From: Alphaproteobacteria bacterium
GTDB taxonomy: Bacteria > Pseudomonadota > Alphaproteobacteria > Geminicoccales > Geminicoccaceae
NCBI GenBank assembly: GCA_026982585.1
Contig: JALSGW010000294.1
Location: 1 to 12,523 of the forward strand
Length of the DNA: 12,523 nucleotides
Direction of reading: 5' to 3'
Both the position numbers and the translations under genes were made by a program. Below are positions 6,715 through 12,523 of the stretch, in pieces. The notes below the pieces were generated by a model that was given only the letters and a program-made list of their open reading frames with translations, was not told the DNA's origin and made no database searches. Positions within the stretch are counted from its first letter, which is position 1. Every line of letters starts with the position of its first letter.

Positions 6715-7811
6715 GCCGGCTGGGCGTGCCGGAGCGCGGGCGAGCCGCCGCCCTCCGCTCTGAGGGCGAGGAGTGCGAGCGCCAAGGCGAGGGTGAGGGG
6801 CGGAAGCCAGGCGGCGAGCGGCGGCGGCAGGAAGCCGCCCTCGCCGAGCGCCACCAGAAGCCCGCTTGCGATCTGATAGAAAAAGGCCATCGCGATGGCC
6901 TGGGCGGCCAGCCGCAACAGCCCGCCCGCGCGATGGAACTCCCGGGCGAGCAGGAAGGGCAGGATCAGGAACAGCGCCGGCACCGCGGCGCCGGCGAGCC
7001 GATGGTGCCACCAGGTGCGGTAGGGATCGCTCGGCCCAATGCCGAACCCCTCCGCCGCCAACACCCGGGCGAGTTCGCCGAGCGACAGTTCCGCGGCCGG
7101 ACGCGCCATCAGCTTCAGCACCTCCAGATCCACACTCCCGGGAAGACGCATGCGGTCCTCCCGGATCGCGCGCCCGGTGCCGACCGGATAGCGCACGAGG
7201 CGCGCGAGCTCGAGGCCGTCCGCCACCACCCGGGCCCGTTCGGCCTCGATGCGCTCCACCAGGACCCCGTTGCCGTCCAGCCGGAAGACGCCGACCCGCT
7301 CGAGCCGGCCCTCGCGCACCGCGCGCGCGTCCACCCGGAGCACGGCGCCGCCAACCCGCGCCCACAGCAGCTCCCCCGAGCGTCCGAACACATGGGCGAA
7401 GGGCCCGACGCCCCACGCCCGCAGGCTGTCTGCGGCGCGCGGCACCAGGAGATCGTCGTTGACCAGTTTGAAGGCCACCAGAACGAGCGCGAGCGGCCAC
7501 AGCCGGGCCGCCACCGCCGCGGGCGACAGGCTCGCGCCCCACAGCGCCACCAGCTCATGCCGCCGCACCAGTTCGGCGACCGCGAACAGGGCGCCGATCA
7601 CCACCGCGAAAGGCAGCAGCTCGGCCGCAAGCGAGGGCAGGCGCAGCAACGCATACCAGCCCATCTGGCCGAGCGCGAGGCGCCCCTCCTGCACCATCTC
7701 CGGCCCGGCGTCCATGAGATCGAACACCAGCGCGAAGGCGAGGAAGGTGAACAGCACCACGAGCACCCGCACCGCGGTGTGCTGGAGGATATAGCGGCCG
7801 AGCACCGTCAC
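6711..7811 (-). CDS. lptG: LptG-type permease of a lipid export complex (YjgP/YjgQ family)
   Basis: This 366-residue inner-membrane protein pairs with LptF as the channel half of an ABC exporter that extracts lipopolysaccharide or a related lipid and passes it to a periplasmic bridge. Three N-terminal membrane spans are visible (about 10-32, 60-80, 103-120), then a hydrophilic periplasmic beta-jellyroll region (about 135-270), then three C-terminal spans. The segment LLPFAVVIGALFAVAELVRRHELVALWGASLSP (broken here only by family variation) is the LptG hallmark; its Glu lies in the helix that couples to the LptB ATPase. GTG 7811 follows the lptF stop by 12 bases with AGGAG nine bases upstream. 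No lptB, lptC or lptA is in the window, so the pair either shares the cell's ATPase and bridge or serves a separate lipid. Confidence 0.9.
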   Translation of the reverse strand: MTVLGRYILQHTAVRVLVVLFTFLAFALVFDLMDAGPEMVQEGRLALGQMGWYALLRLPSLAAELLPFAVVIGALFAVAELVRRHELVALWGASLSPAAVAARLWPLALVLVAFKLVNDDLLVPRAADSLRAWGVGPFAHVFGRSGELLWARVGGAVLRVDARAVREGRLERVGVFRLDGNGVLVERIEAERARVVADGLELARLVRYPVGTGRAIREDRMRLPGSVDLEVLKLMARPAAELSLGELARVLAAEGFGIGPSDPYRTWWHHRLAGAAVPALFLILPFLLAREFHRAGGLLRLAAQAIAMAFFYQIASGLLVALGEGGFLPPPLAAWLPPLTLALALALLALRAEGGGSPALRHAQPA

Positions 7812-7815
7812 CGTG

Positions 7816-7825
7816 CCCCTCTCCT
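7816..7825 (-). promoter_or_regulatory. Ribosome binding site of lptG
   Basis: On the minus strand this reads AGGAGAGGGG and overlaps the lptF stop codon TAG. AGGAG lies nine bases before GTG 7811, supporting that start and tight coupling between the two subunits. Confidence 0.6.
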
Positions 7826-9008
7826 AGGCGAAACGCCGCTCGATGCGGGCGATCAGCCCCTCCACCAGACGGTCGAGAAGCGCCCCCTTGGCCGGGTCGG
7901 GCACCCGCAGCGCCCGGTGGAGGAACAGCCACAGGCTCAGCCCGGCGAACAGGGCGAAGGGCAGCCACAGGGCGGCGCCGGTCCCGAGCGCCCCGTCGTC
8001 GGCCAGCGATTCGCCGCTGCTCAGCACCTGGTTGTAGGCCACCAGCACCAGCACCCCGGCGATGAACCCGTAGGAGCGCCGCCCCCGCCTGCGGCCAATC
8101 GCAAGCGGCACCGCCAGAAGCGGCAAAAACAAAAGGGACAGCGAGCGCACCAGCCGCGCATCCAGCTCGGCGGCGATCTCGTAGCCCTGGATGTGGGGCG
8201 GCGGCGCGCCTCGATAGCGGGCGAGCTCGTCCAGGGTGAGCTCCCGCTCGTCCCGCCCGCGCGGGCGAAAGCCGACCGGCGCCGCCCCCCTGAGGTCGGT
8301 GGTGAACTCCCCAAAGCGCATGGTGACCGCAGCCGGCAGCCCCTCCCCACCGCCGCCCGCGGGCAGGATCTGCTGCACGCCCTCCTCGAGCCGCAACAAC
8401 AAGGGCCGGGCGAAGCCGGCGAGCTCCACCCGCCCCCTTTGCGCCGTCACCACCAGATCCTCCCCGCCGGGAAGCCGGCTGTAGAGGAACAGCCGCCCGA
8501 ACCGTTCCTTGTTCGCATCGAGCTCCGCCACGTAGTAGGTGGTGTTGCCGAGGGTGGTGAAGCGCCCGGCCTCGAGCAGGGTCTGGAAGGTCACGTTGGT
8601 GAGCCCATACACGGCGGCCCGGTAGGCGTAGCGGCTCCAGGGCTGGAGATAGCCGAGCAACAGCATGTGCACCACGGCCAGCAGCGCCGCCAACAGCACA
8701 AGCGGCCGCGTATAGCGCCACAGGCCGGCCCCTCCCGCCTGCAGGGCGTCGAACTCGCCCTCCCGGGCAAGCCGCGCGGTGGCGAGAAACACCCCCAGAA
8801 AAAGGGCCATGGGCAGGGCGAAACCCATGTAGTGGGGCACGAGATAGCTGAGCATCTCGAAGATGGCGAGCAGACTGCCCCGCCAGCCGATCACCAGGTC
8901 CACCACCCGAAGCGCCCGCTCCGCGAGCAGGATCAAGAGCGCCACCAGCACCGTCGCCGCCATCGGCCGCAGGGTCTGGAACAACACGTAGCGGCTGAGC
9001 ACGCTCAC
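7824..9008 (-). CDS. lptF: LptF-type permease of a lipid export complex (YjgP/YjgQ family)
   Basis: This 394-residue partner of LptG has its membrane spans at about 12-35, 55-78, 100-120, 289-305, 313-331 and 345-364, with a periplasmic jellyroll domain at roughly 130-280. The LptF signature YLVPHYMGFALPMALFLG then ATARLAREGEFDALQAGG (76-93) is clear, with coupling-helix Glu85. The later QGYEIAAELDARLVRSLSLL precedes the second membrane block, as in the family. The start is GTG 9008, overlapping the phosphoesterase stop (GTGA), with GGAGGG six bases upstream. Canonical lptFG in Proteobacteria usually sits beside lptD or peptidase/chaperone genes. Here the pair lies between lipid-modifying enzymes, which suggests a dedicated exporter for the operon's lipid. 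LptF versus LptG was assigned from the pre-TM3 motif of each protein. Confidence 0.9.
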   Translation of the reverse strand: MSVLSRYVLFQTLRPMAATVLVALLILLAERALRVVDLVIGWRGSLLAIFEMLSYLVPHYMGFALPMALFLGVFLATARLAREGEFDALQAGGAGLWRYTRPLVLLAALLAVVHMLLLGYLQPWSRYAYRAAVYGLTNVTFQTLLEAGRFTTLGNTTYYVAELDANKERFGRLFLYSRLPGGEDLVVTAQRGRVELAGFARPLLLRLEEGVQQILPAGGGGEGLPAAVTMRFGEFTTDLRGAAPVGFRPRGRDERELTLDELARYRGAPPPHIQGYEIAAELDARLVRSLSLLFLPLLAVPLAIGRRRGRRSYGFIAGVLVLVAYNQVLSSGESLADDGALGTGAALWLPFALFAGLSLWLFLHRALRVPDPAKGALLDRLVEGLIARIERRFA

Positions 9009-9919
9009 CTTTCGCCCTCCGCCTCGGCCGCAGCCGGCGCTTCCGCAACGAGCCGCTCCTCGCCCCGTGCGAGATCCTCGATCCGTGTGAAGGAGGGATC
9101 GAACCCCCGAAGCCGCCAGGCCAGGCGGCCGCGGTCGGGATCGAGATCGAACAGCAGATAGCCGGCCCGCCGGCCCGGCCGCGGATCGCGCAGCGACGCC
9201 GAGGGCGCCATGAAGCCCGGGATCGTTCCCGCCGGCCCTTCGAGCTCCACCCGCTCGAACCGGTGCAGATGGCCGAACAACACCAGCTCCGCCCCGGCGC
9301 GGCGCAGCACCCGGCAGAGCTGCTCCCGGTCGATAAGCCGTTTGCGCGGGGCGACCGCCGCATGCGGCGGATGATGGAGCAGCAGCACGCGCCAGCTTCC
9401 CCGCGCGCGCGCCCGCACGAGCTCCTCCTCGATGCGGGCGAGCTGCCGGGCGCCCAGCCGCCCGGTGGCGTAGCCGGGCGGGGAGGGTTCGGCGGTGGAT
9501 GCGGCCACCACCGTGATGCGCCCCCGCTCCACCACATAGGGAAAGCGATCGTGGCGCAGAAAGCCGCCGAGCCAGCGCGCCCACATCCGCGCCCCCTCCT
9601 CGAAGGCGCCGGGCACATAGGCGTCGTGGTTGCCGGGCACCAGCACGAGCCGCTCCGGCTCCGCCAATTCCGCGAGCCAGAGGGCGGCGCGCTGGAACTC
9701 CTCCGGCAGCGCCAGATTGGTGAGATCGCCGCCCACCAGGATCAGCTCCGGTGGGCTCCGCTTCAGATCCGCAACCAGGCGCGCCAGGAGTTCCGGGCGA
9801 TGCAGCCGTCCCCTGCGCACCCGCCAGTTGAACCAGCCCAACAGGCGCTTGGAGCGCAAGAGGCCGAGCGGACAGCGGCCGAGGGGCAGGTGGATGTCGC
9901 AGAAAAGCGCCATCCTCAT
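9005..9919 (-). CDS. Calcineurin-like metallophosphoesterase
   Basis: This 304-residue enzyme has the full two-metal phosphoesterase motif set: DIH (D8, H10), GGD (D65), GNHD (96-99), the histidine of LLHHPP (182-183) and GHLH (216-219). It would hydrolyse a phosphomonoester or phosphodiester in the cytoplasm; there is no signal peptide or membrane span. The start overlaps the upstream nucleotidyltransferase stop by four bases (ATGA) and is preceded by GGGGAGG seven bases upstream. The family includes the lipid A enzyme LpxH, but this is not a typical LpxH: it is longer and its C-terminal third is unlike. Place in the operon suggests it acts on a lipid headgroup precursor or removes a nucleotide phosphate. 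The substrate is not predictable from sequence. Confidence 0.88.
   Translation of the reverse strand: MRMALFCDIHLPLGRCPLGLLRSKRLLGWFNWRVRRGRLHRPELLARLVADLKRSPPELILVGGDLTNLALPEEFQRAALWLAELAEPERLVLVPGNHDAYVPGAFEEGARMWARWLGGFLRHDRFPYVVERGRITVVAASTAEPSPPGYATGRLGARQLARIEEELVRARARGSWRVLLLHHPPHAAVAPRKRLIDREQLCRVLRRAGAELVLFGHLHRFERVELEGPAGTIPGFMAPSASLRDPRPGRRAGYLLFDLDPDRGRLAWRLRGFDPSFTRIEDLARGEERLVAEAPAAAEAEGER
9015..9020 (-). promoter_or_regulatory. Ribosome binding site that fixes the GTG start of lptF
   Basis: On the minus strand this is GGAGGG, six bases before GTG 9008 and inside the end of the phosphoesterase gene. The lptF frame stays open far upstream, so this site and the membrane topology are what decide the start. 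Confidence 0.7.
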
Positions 9920-10710
9920 CGCGCCGCCTCCCCGCTTTCGGCCGCGAGCAGCCGTTCGGCGAGCTCGAGGTCCTGGGGACGATCGACGTCCACCGCGGCC
10001 TCGGGGAAGGGAAGGGGGATGGGGCGGATGCGGACTCCGACCCGTCTCGACAGGCGGGAGAACGCCTCCGCGAGCGACCATCGGCCGAGCGCGTAGCCCA
10101 CAAGCAGACCGAAGCCGAGCCGCGCCACCAGCCACAGCGGACGCTTGCGCTCCCGCTCGCCCTGCCGCCAGGCGGCGAGCGCCTGGGCGGCGGCCGGGGT
10201 GTTGAGCAGGAACAGGTTGGCGCCGGTGTAGCGCCCGTCGCGAAAGCGCAGCCAGGTGCGGCGGGTTGCGGGCCAGCGCCGCTGCACCTCCTGCTCCGCC
10301 ACCAGCGCCACCGCCACATCGGCCTCCATGCCCCGCGCCCGGGCCAGGAAATGACCCACCGCCTCCGGCGAGAGCAGCGGATGGTCGGCGGTGGTGACCA
10401 GCATCGGCGCACCGACCTCGCCGAACACCCGCGCCACGGTGGCGGCGATGGCGGTGCCGGGGGGATGGCAACGGACGCCGAGGGCTGTGAGTTCCGCTTT
10501 CAGCTCCGGCCTTCCGGCGAGCCCGGGATCGAGGGCGAGGTGCAGCTCCCCCACCTCGGGGCAGGCGCGCAGGTTGGCGAGCACCCGCAGCAGCATGGGA
10601 CGGCCCGCCACCCGGGCGAGCGCCTTGACCGGCACCCCGGCGGCCGCGGCCACCGGATCCTGCTCGCCGCCCCGCACGCCCGCCAGCACCAGCGCCCGCA
10701 CCCGCCTCAT
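9916..10710 (-). CDS. MobA-like NTP transferase domain protein
   Basis: This 264-residue protein is of the Rossmann-like nucleotidyltransferase superfamily (relatives: MobA, IspD, GlmU, sugar- and polyol-phosphate nucleotidyltransferases), which joins an NTP to a phosphorylated small molecule. Visible marks: the N-terminal strand-loop ALVLAGVRGG (6-15), altered from the usual LAGGxGxR; Lys29 in VPVKAL; VAGRPMLLRVLANL; the metal-binding Asp109 in TTADHPLL; the mid-region TGANLFLL; and the C-terminal AAVDVDRPQDLELAERLL that closes such domains. A hydrophobic patch (LWLVARLGFGLLVGYALG) could lie on the membrane. It overlaps the acyltransferase stop by four bases (ATGA), with AAGGA six bases before ATG 10710. 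It probably activates a headgroup precursor used later in the operon. The nucleotide and acceptor cannot be told. Confidence 0.82.
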   Translation of the reverse strand: MRRVRALVLAGVRGGEQDPVAAAAGVPVKALARVAGRPMLLRVLANLRACPEVGELHLALDPGLAGRPELKAELTALGVRCHPPGTAIAATVARVFGEVGAPMLVTTADHPLLSPEAVGHFLARARGMEADVAVALVAEQEVQRRWPATRRTWLRFRDGRYTGANLFLLNTPAAAQALAAWRQGERERKRPLWLVARLGFGLLVGYALGRWSLAEAFSRLSRRVGVRIRPIPLPFPEAAVDVDRPQDLELAERLLAAESGEAAR

Positions 10711-11846
10711 CCGAGTTCCTTGCCGTAGATGCGATAGGTCTTGTAGGGGATCCCCCCCACCGCCTCGATCAGCTCCCGGGTGGGCCGGTTGTCCTCCAGC
10801 ACCCAGGACAGCTCCGCCCGCTCTACCCCGCGCCCGCGGTGATATTCCTTCGCCGCCGCGATCACGCCAAGGGCCAGCGCCGCCCCCTTGGGCGTCCCCT
10901 GGTAACGCTTGCGCACCCCCATAAGCGGCATGCGCCAGCTCCGCACCCCCCGCACCTTGAGCCGCCAGAGCAGCTTCCACCAGCCGAACGGCAGCAGCCG
11001 GCCGTCCAGATCCCGAAGCGCCTCGTTGAGGTTGGGGAGCGTCACCGCCATCGCCGCCGCCTCCCCCTCCACCTCGCCGATCGCAAAACAGCCCGCGTCC
11101 ACAAACGGCCGGATGGTGCGGCCGAGATAGAGCGCCTCCTGCTCGTCGAACGGCACGAACCCCCAGTTGTCGCGCCAGGCGTCGTTGAAGATGTCGCACA
11201 CCAAAAGGAGCTCCTCCCGGTAGCGGCGCATATCCAACGGCCGCACCCGCACCCCATGGGCGCGCCGGGCCCGTTCGATCAGCCGCCGGGCCCGCTCCGG
11301 CCAGTCCCCCGCGACGTCGAAGTCATAGGCGATCAGGTCCTTGCGCTTGCGGTAGCCGAGCTCCTCGAGGCGCAGCCGGTAGTAGGGGCGGGCGTGGCCC
11401 ATCATCACCGAGGGCGGGCGGTCGAAGCCCGCCACCAAAAGTCCGCATTCGTCGTTGATGGAGGGGTTGAAGGGGCCCGCGATGCGCCGCATGCCGCGCT
11501 CTTTGAGCCAACCTTCCGCGGCACCGAGCAGCGCCGCGAACAGCTCCGGGCAGTCCTCCGCCTCGAGAAAGCCGAAGTGGCCGGTGGAGTCTCCATGGTG
11601 TTCGAGGTGGCGGCGGTTGATCTGGGCGGAGATGCGGCCCACCGGCACCCCGTCGCGATAGGCCAGGAAATAGCGGATCTCGATGCCGCGCCAGAAGGGA
11701 TTGCGCCTTGGATCGAGATGCAGCCTTCGCTCCAGCTGAAGCGGCGCCACCCAGTTGGGATCGTCGCGGTAGATCCGCCTGGGGAGCTCCAGAAAGGGTT
11801 TCAGCCCGCAGCGCCCCTCGAGCGCCACCACCTCAAGGCGCGCCAT
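10707..11846 (-). CDS. GNAT-fold acyltransferase, candidate bacterial ceramide synthase type
   Basis: This roughly 379-residue protein is of a distinctive double-GNAT family that databases often mislabel as dATP pyrophosphohydrolase. Characteristic blocks are YRDDPNWVAPL (26-36), PVGRISAQI (68-76), GHFGFLEAED (89-98), GPFNPSINDECGLL (124-137), a middle MMGHARPYY, and a second GNAT-like half with VRKRYQGTPKGAAL and ERAELSWVLEDN. In Caulobacter a protein of this kind is the bacterial ceramide synthase, which N-acylates a sphingoid base. Assignment to that exact activity rests on family resemblance plus context (hydroxylase, lipid kinase, Lpt pair). ATG 11846 is chosen over ATG 11888 because family members begin close before the DDPNWV block and the overlap with the upstream gene is then only 14 bases. 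Neither start has a good Shine-Dalgarno. Other amide- or ester-forming acyltransferase roles are possible. Confidence 0.8.
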   Translation of the reverse strand: MARLEVVALEGRCGLKPFLELPRRIYRDDPNWVAPLQLERRLHLDPRRNPFWRGIEIRYFLAYRDGVPVGRISAQINRRHLEHHGDSTGHFGFLEAEDCPELFAALLGAAEGWLKERGMRRIAGPFNPSINDECGLLVAGFDRPPSVMMGHARPYYRLRLEELGYRKRKDLIAYDFDVAGDWPERARRLIERARRAHGVRVRPLDMRRYREELLLVCDIFNDAWRDNWGFVPFDEQEALYLGRTIRPFVDAGCFAIGEVEGEAAAMAVTLPNLNEALRDLDGRLLPFGWWKLLWRLKVRGVRSWRMPLMGVRKRYQGTPKGAALALGVIAAAKEYHRGRGVERAELSWVLEDNRPTRELIEAVGGIPYKTYRIYGKELG

Positions 11847-12523
11847 GGGAGCGCGCGGTGCTGCGGCTGCGACGGCGGGCCTGGGCATAGCTGCGGTCGT
11901 CCGCGGACAGCCGCGCCACCCAGGGATAACGGCGCCGCTCCTCCTCGGTGTAGCCGAGGTTGAAGGCGGTGGGGCTCTTGGGACGGGTGTTGGGAGGATC
12001 GTAGAAGGTGCCCACGATGCGGTCCCAGAGCGGGTTGGTGATGCCGAAGTTGCCCTGTTCGTTGTGGAAATGATGGGCGAGATGACGCCTTTTGATGTCG
12101 CGCAGCCAGCGGTTTTTCGGCATCACCGGGAGGTGCTGCACGCAGTGGCAGAACTCGTAAAAGGCGAACAGCAGACATCCGGTGGCGAAGGCCGCCCAAA
12201 GCCCGCCCGCGCCGCCGATCAGGTAGCCGAGCGGCATGGTCACCACCACCAGCATCGGCAGGGTGGTGTAGAGCGCTCCGAACAATACCTTGAGGTCGTT
12301 TGGGTTCTGGTGGTGGTCGTAGTGGATGCGCTTCCACAAGCGCGCCGTGTAGGGGTTCTTGTACATCCAGCGGGCGTGGAGGACGAAGCGATGGAGGCCG
12401 TATTCGACGAGCGGATAGATCACCACCATGAGCCCCGCCGCCGCCAGCGTGGCGCCGAGGCCCGTGCCCGAGCGCAGCGCCAGAAGCCATCCGACCGCTC
12501 CGAGCAGCAGATAGACCTGGATG
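11833..12523 (-). CDS. Membrane fatty-acid hydroxylase/sterol desaturase superfamily protein (partial, N-terminus beyond right edge)
   Basis: This is an integral-membrane di-iron oxygenase of the superfamily that includes sterol desaturases, carotenoid hydroxylases and ceramide fatty-acid hydroxylases. The frame is open to the window edge, so the N-terminus is missing; 230 residues are visible. The histidine clusters are in the usual order: HRFVLH (HX4H), HYDHH (HX2HH), HCVQH (HX3H) and HLAHH (HX2HH). Hydrophobic spans flank them, notably LAAAGLMVVIYPLVEYG and a hairpin of two spans before HCVQH. The tail GITNPLWDRIVGTFYDPP is typical of the superfamily's end, and a basic C-terminal stretch overlaps the acyltransferase start. 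An internal ATG at 12427-12429 exists, but the in-frame upstream residues are hydrophobic and membrane-like, so the true start lies further right. As the neighbour of a ceramide-synthase-like gene it may hydroxylate the acyl or sphingoid chain. Confidence 0.88.
   Translation of the reverse strand, partial: IQVYLLLGAVGWLLALRSGTGLGATLAAAGLMVVIYPLVEYGLHRFVLHARWMYKNPYTARLWKRIHYDHHQNPNDLKVLFGALYTTLPMLVVVTMPLGYLIGGAGGLWAAFATGCLLFAFYEFCHCVQHLPVMPKNRWLRDIKRRHLAHHFHNEQGNFGITNPLWDRIVGTFYDPPNTRPKSPTAFNLGYTEEERRRYPWVARLSADDRSYAQARRRSRSTARSHGAP

Noticed and set aside
5761..7542. Extended start for the lipid kinase (593 codons)
   Set aside because: The extra N-terminal part is an out-of-frame reading of lptG. 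ATG 6714 overlaps the lptG stop and gives the usual family length.
6726..9161. 811-codon open frame on the plus strand opposite lptG, lptF and part of the phosphoesterase
   Set aside because: Its translation is low-complexity (rich in Gln, His, Gly, Pro, Arg) with no motif. It is the antisense shadow expected in DNA of this base composition, while the opposite strand codes for recognisable membrane proteins.
7824..10412. Possible giant fusion of lptF with an upstream 460-residue domain
   Set aside because: The upstream part reads out of frame through the phosphoesterase and NTP-transferase genes. The GTG at 9008 with GGAGGG gives a normal LptF length and topology.
9916..11199. Extended start for the NTP transferase (427 codons)
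   Set aside because: The first 163 residues are an out-of-frame reading of the acyltransferase gene. ATG 10710 has a Shine-Dalgarno and starts just before the nucleotide-binding strand.

Overview
The window is very GC-rich, densely packed bacterial DNA. Nothing in it looks mobile, and I see no rRNA, tRNA, CRISPR array or insertion sequence. The gene families suggest a Gram-negative proteobacterium, most likely an alphaproteobacterium. The pointers are a zinc-finger-less DnaJ-like protein, an LptF/LptG pair (so an outer membrane), and a lipid gene set resembling the sphingolipid region known from Caulobacter. The lineage is an inference from gene content and base composition; there is no marker gene.

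Layout, right to left because nearly everything is on the minus strand. Bases 12523 to 4869 hold eight genes in one unbroken run with stop/start overlaps or a 12-nt gap: a membrane fatty-acid hydroxylase (cut by the window edge), a GNAT-fold acyltransferase of the type that includes bacterial ceramide synthase, a MobA-like nucleotidyltransferase, a calcineurin-like phosphoesterase, LptF, LptG, a diacylglycerol-kinase-family lipid kinase, and a Tam41/Mmp37-like CDP-lipid synthase. Convergent with this run, at 3925-4809 on the plus strand, is a CbpA-type DnaJ-like co-chaperone. Divergent from the co-chaperone, across a 187-nt promoter region, is a second lipid unit on the minus strand: a cyclopropane-synthase-like methyltransferase coupled by ATGA overlap to a geranylgeranyl-reductase-like flavoprotein (3737-1423). 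A family 5 ABC substrate-binding protein with a signal peptide (1309 to the left edge, truncated) follows after 113 nt containing a GC-rich hairpin.

How the genes may work together (inference): the eight-gene run reads as a complete synthesis and export line for an unusual anionic lipid. An amide-bonded or otherwise acylated lipid would be made by the GNAT protein and hydroxylated by the membrane di-iron enzyme. It would be phosphorylated by the lipid kinase and perhaps activated to a CDP-lipid by the Tam41-like enzyme. Headgroup chemistry would involve the NTP transferase and phosphoesterase, and LptF/LptG would lift the product from the inner membrane. Serine palmitoyltransferase and ceramide reductase genes are not in the window; finding them just beyond 12523 would strongly support a sphingolipid assignment. 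The methyltransferase/reductase pair looks like a separate two-step acyl-chain modifier (methylation, then reduction), with an unusual active site in the methyltransferase.
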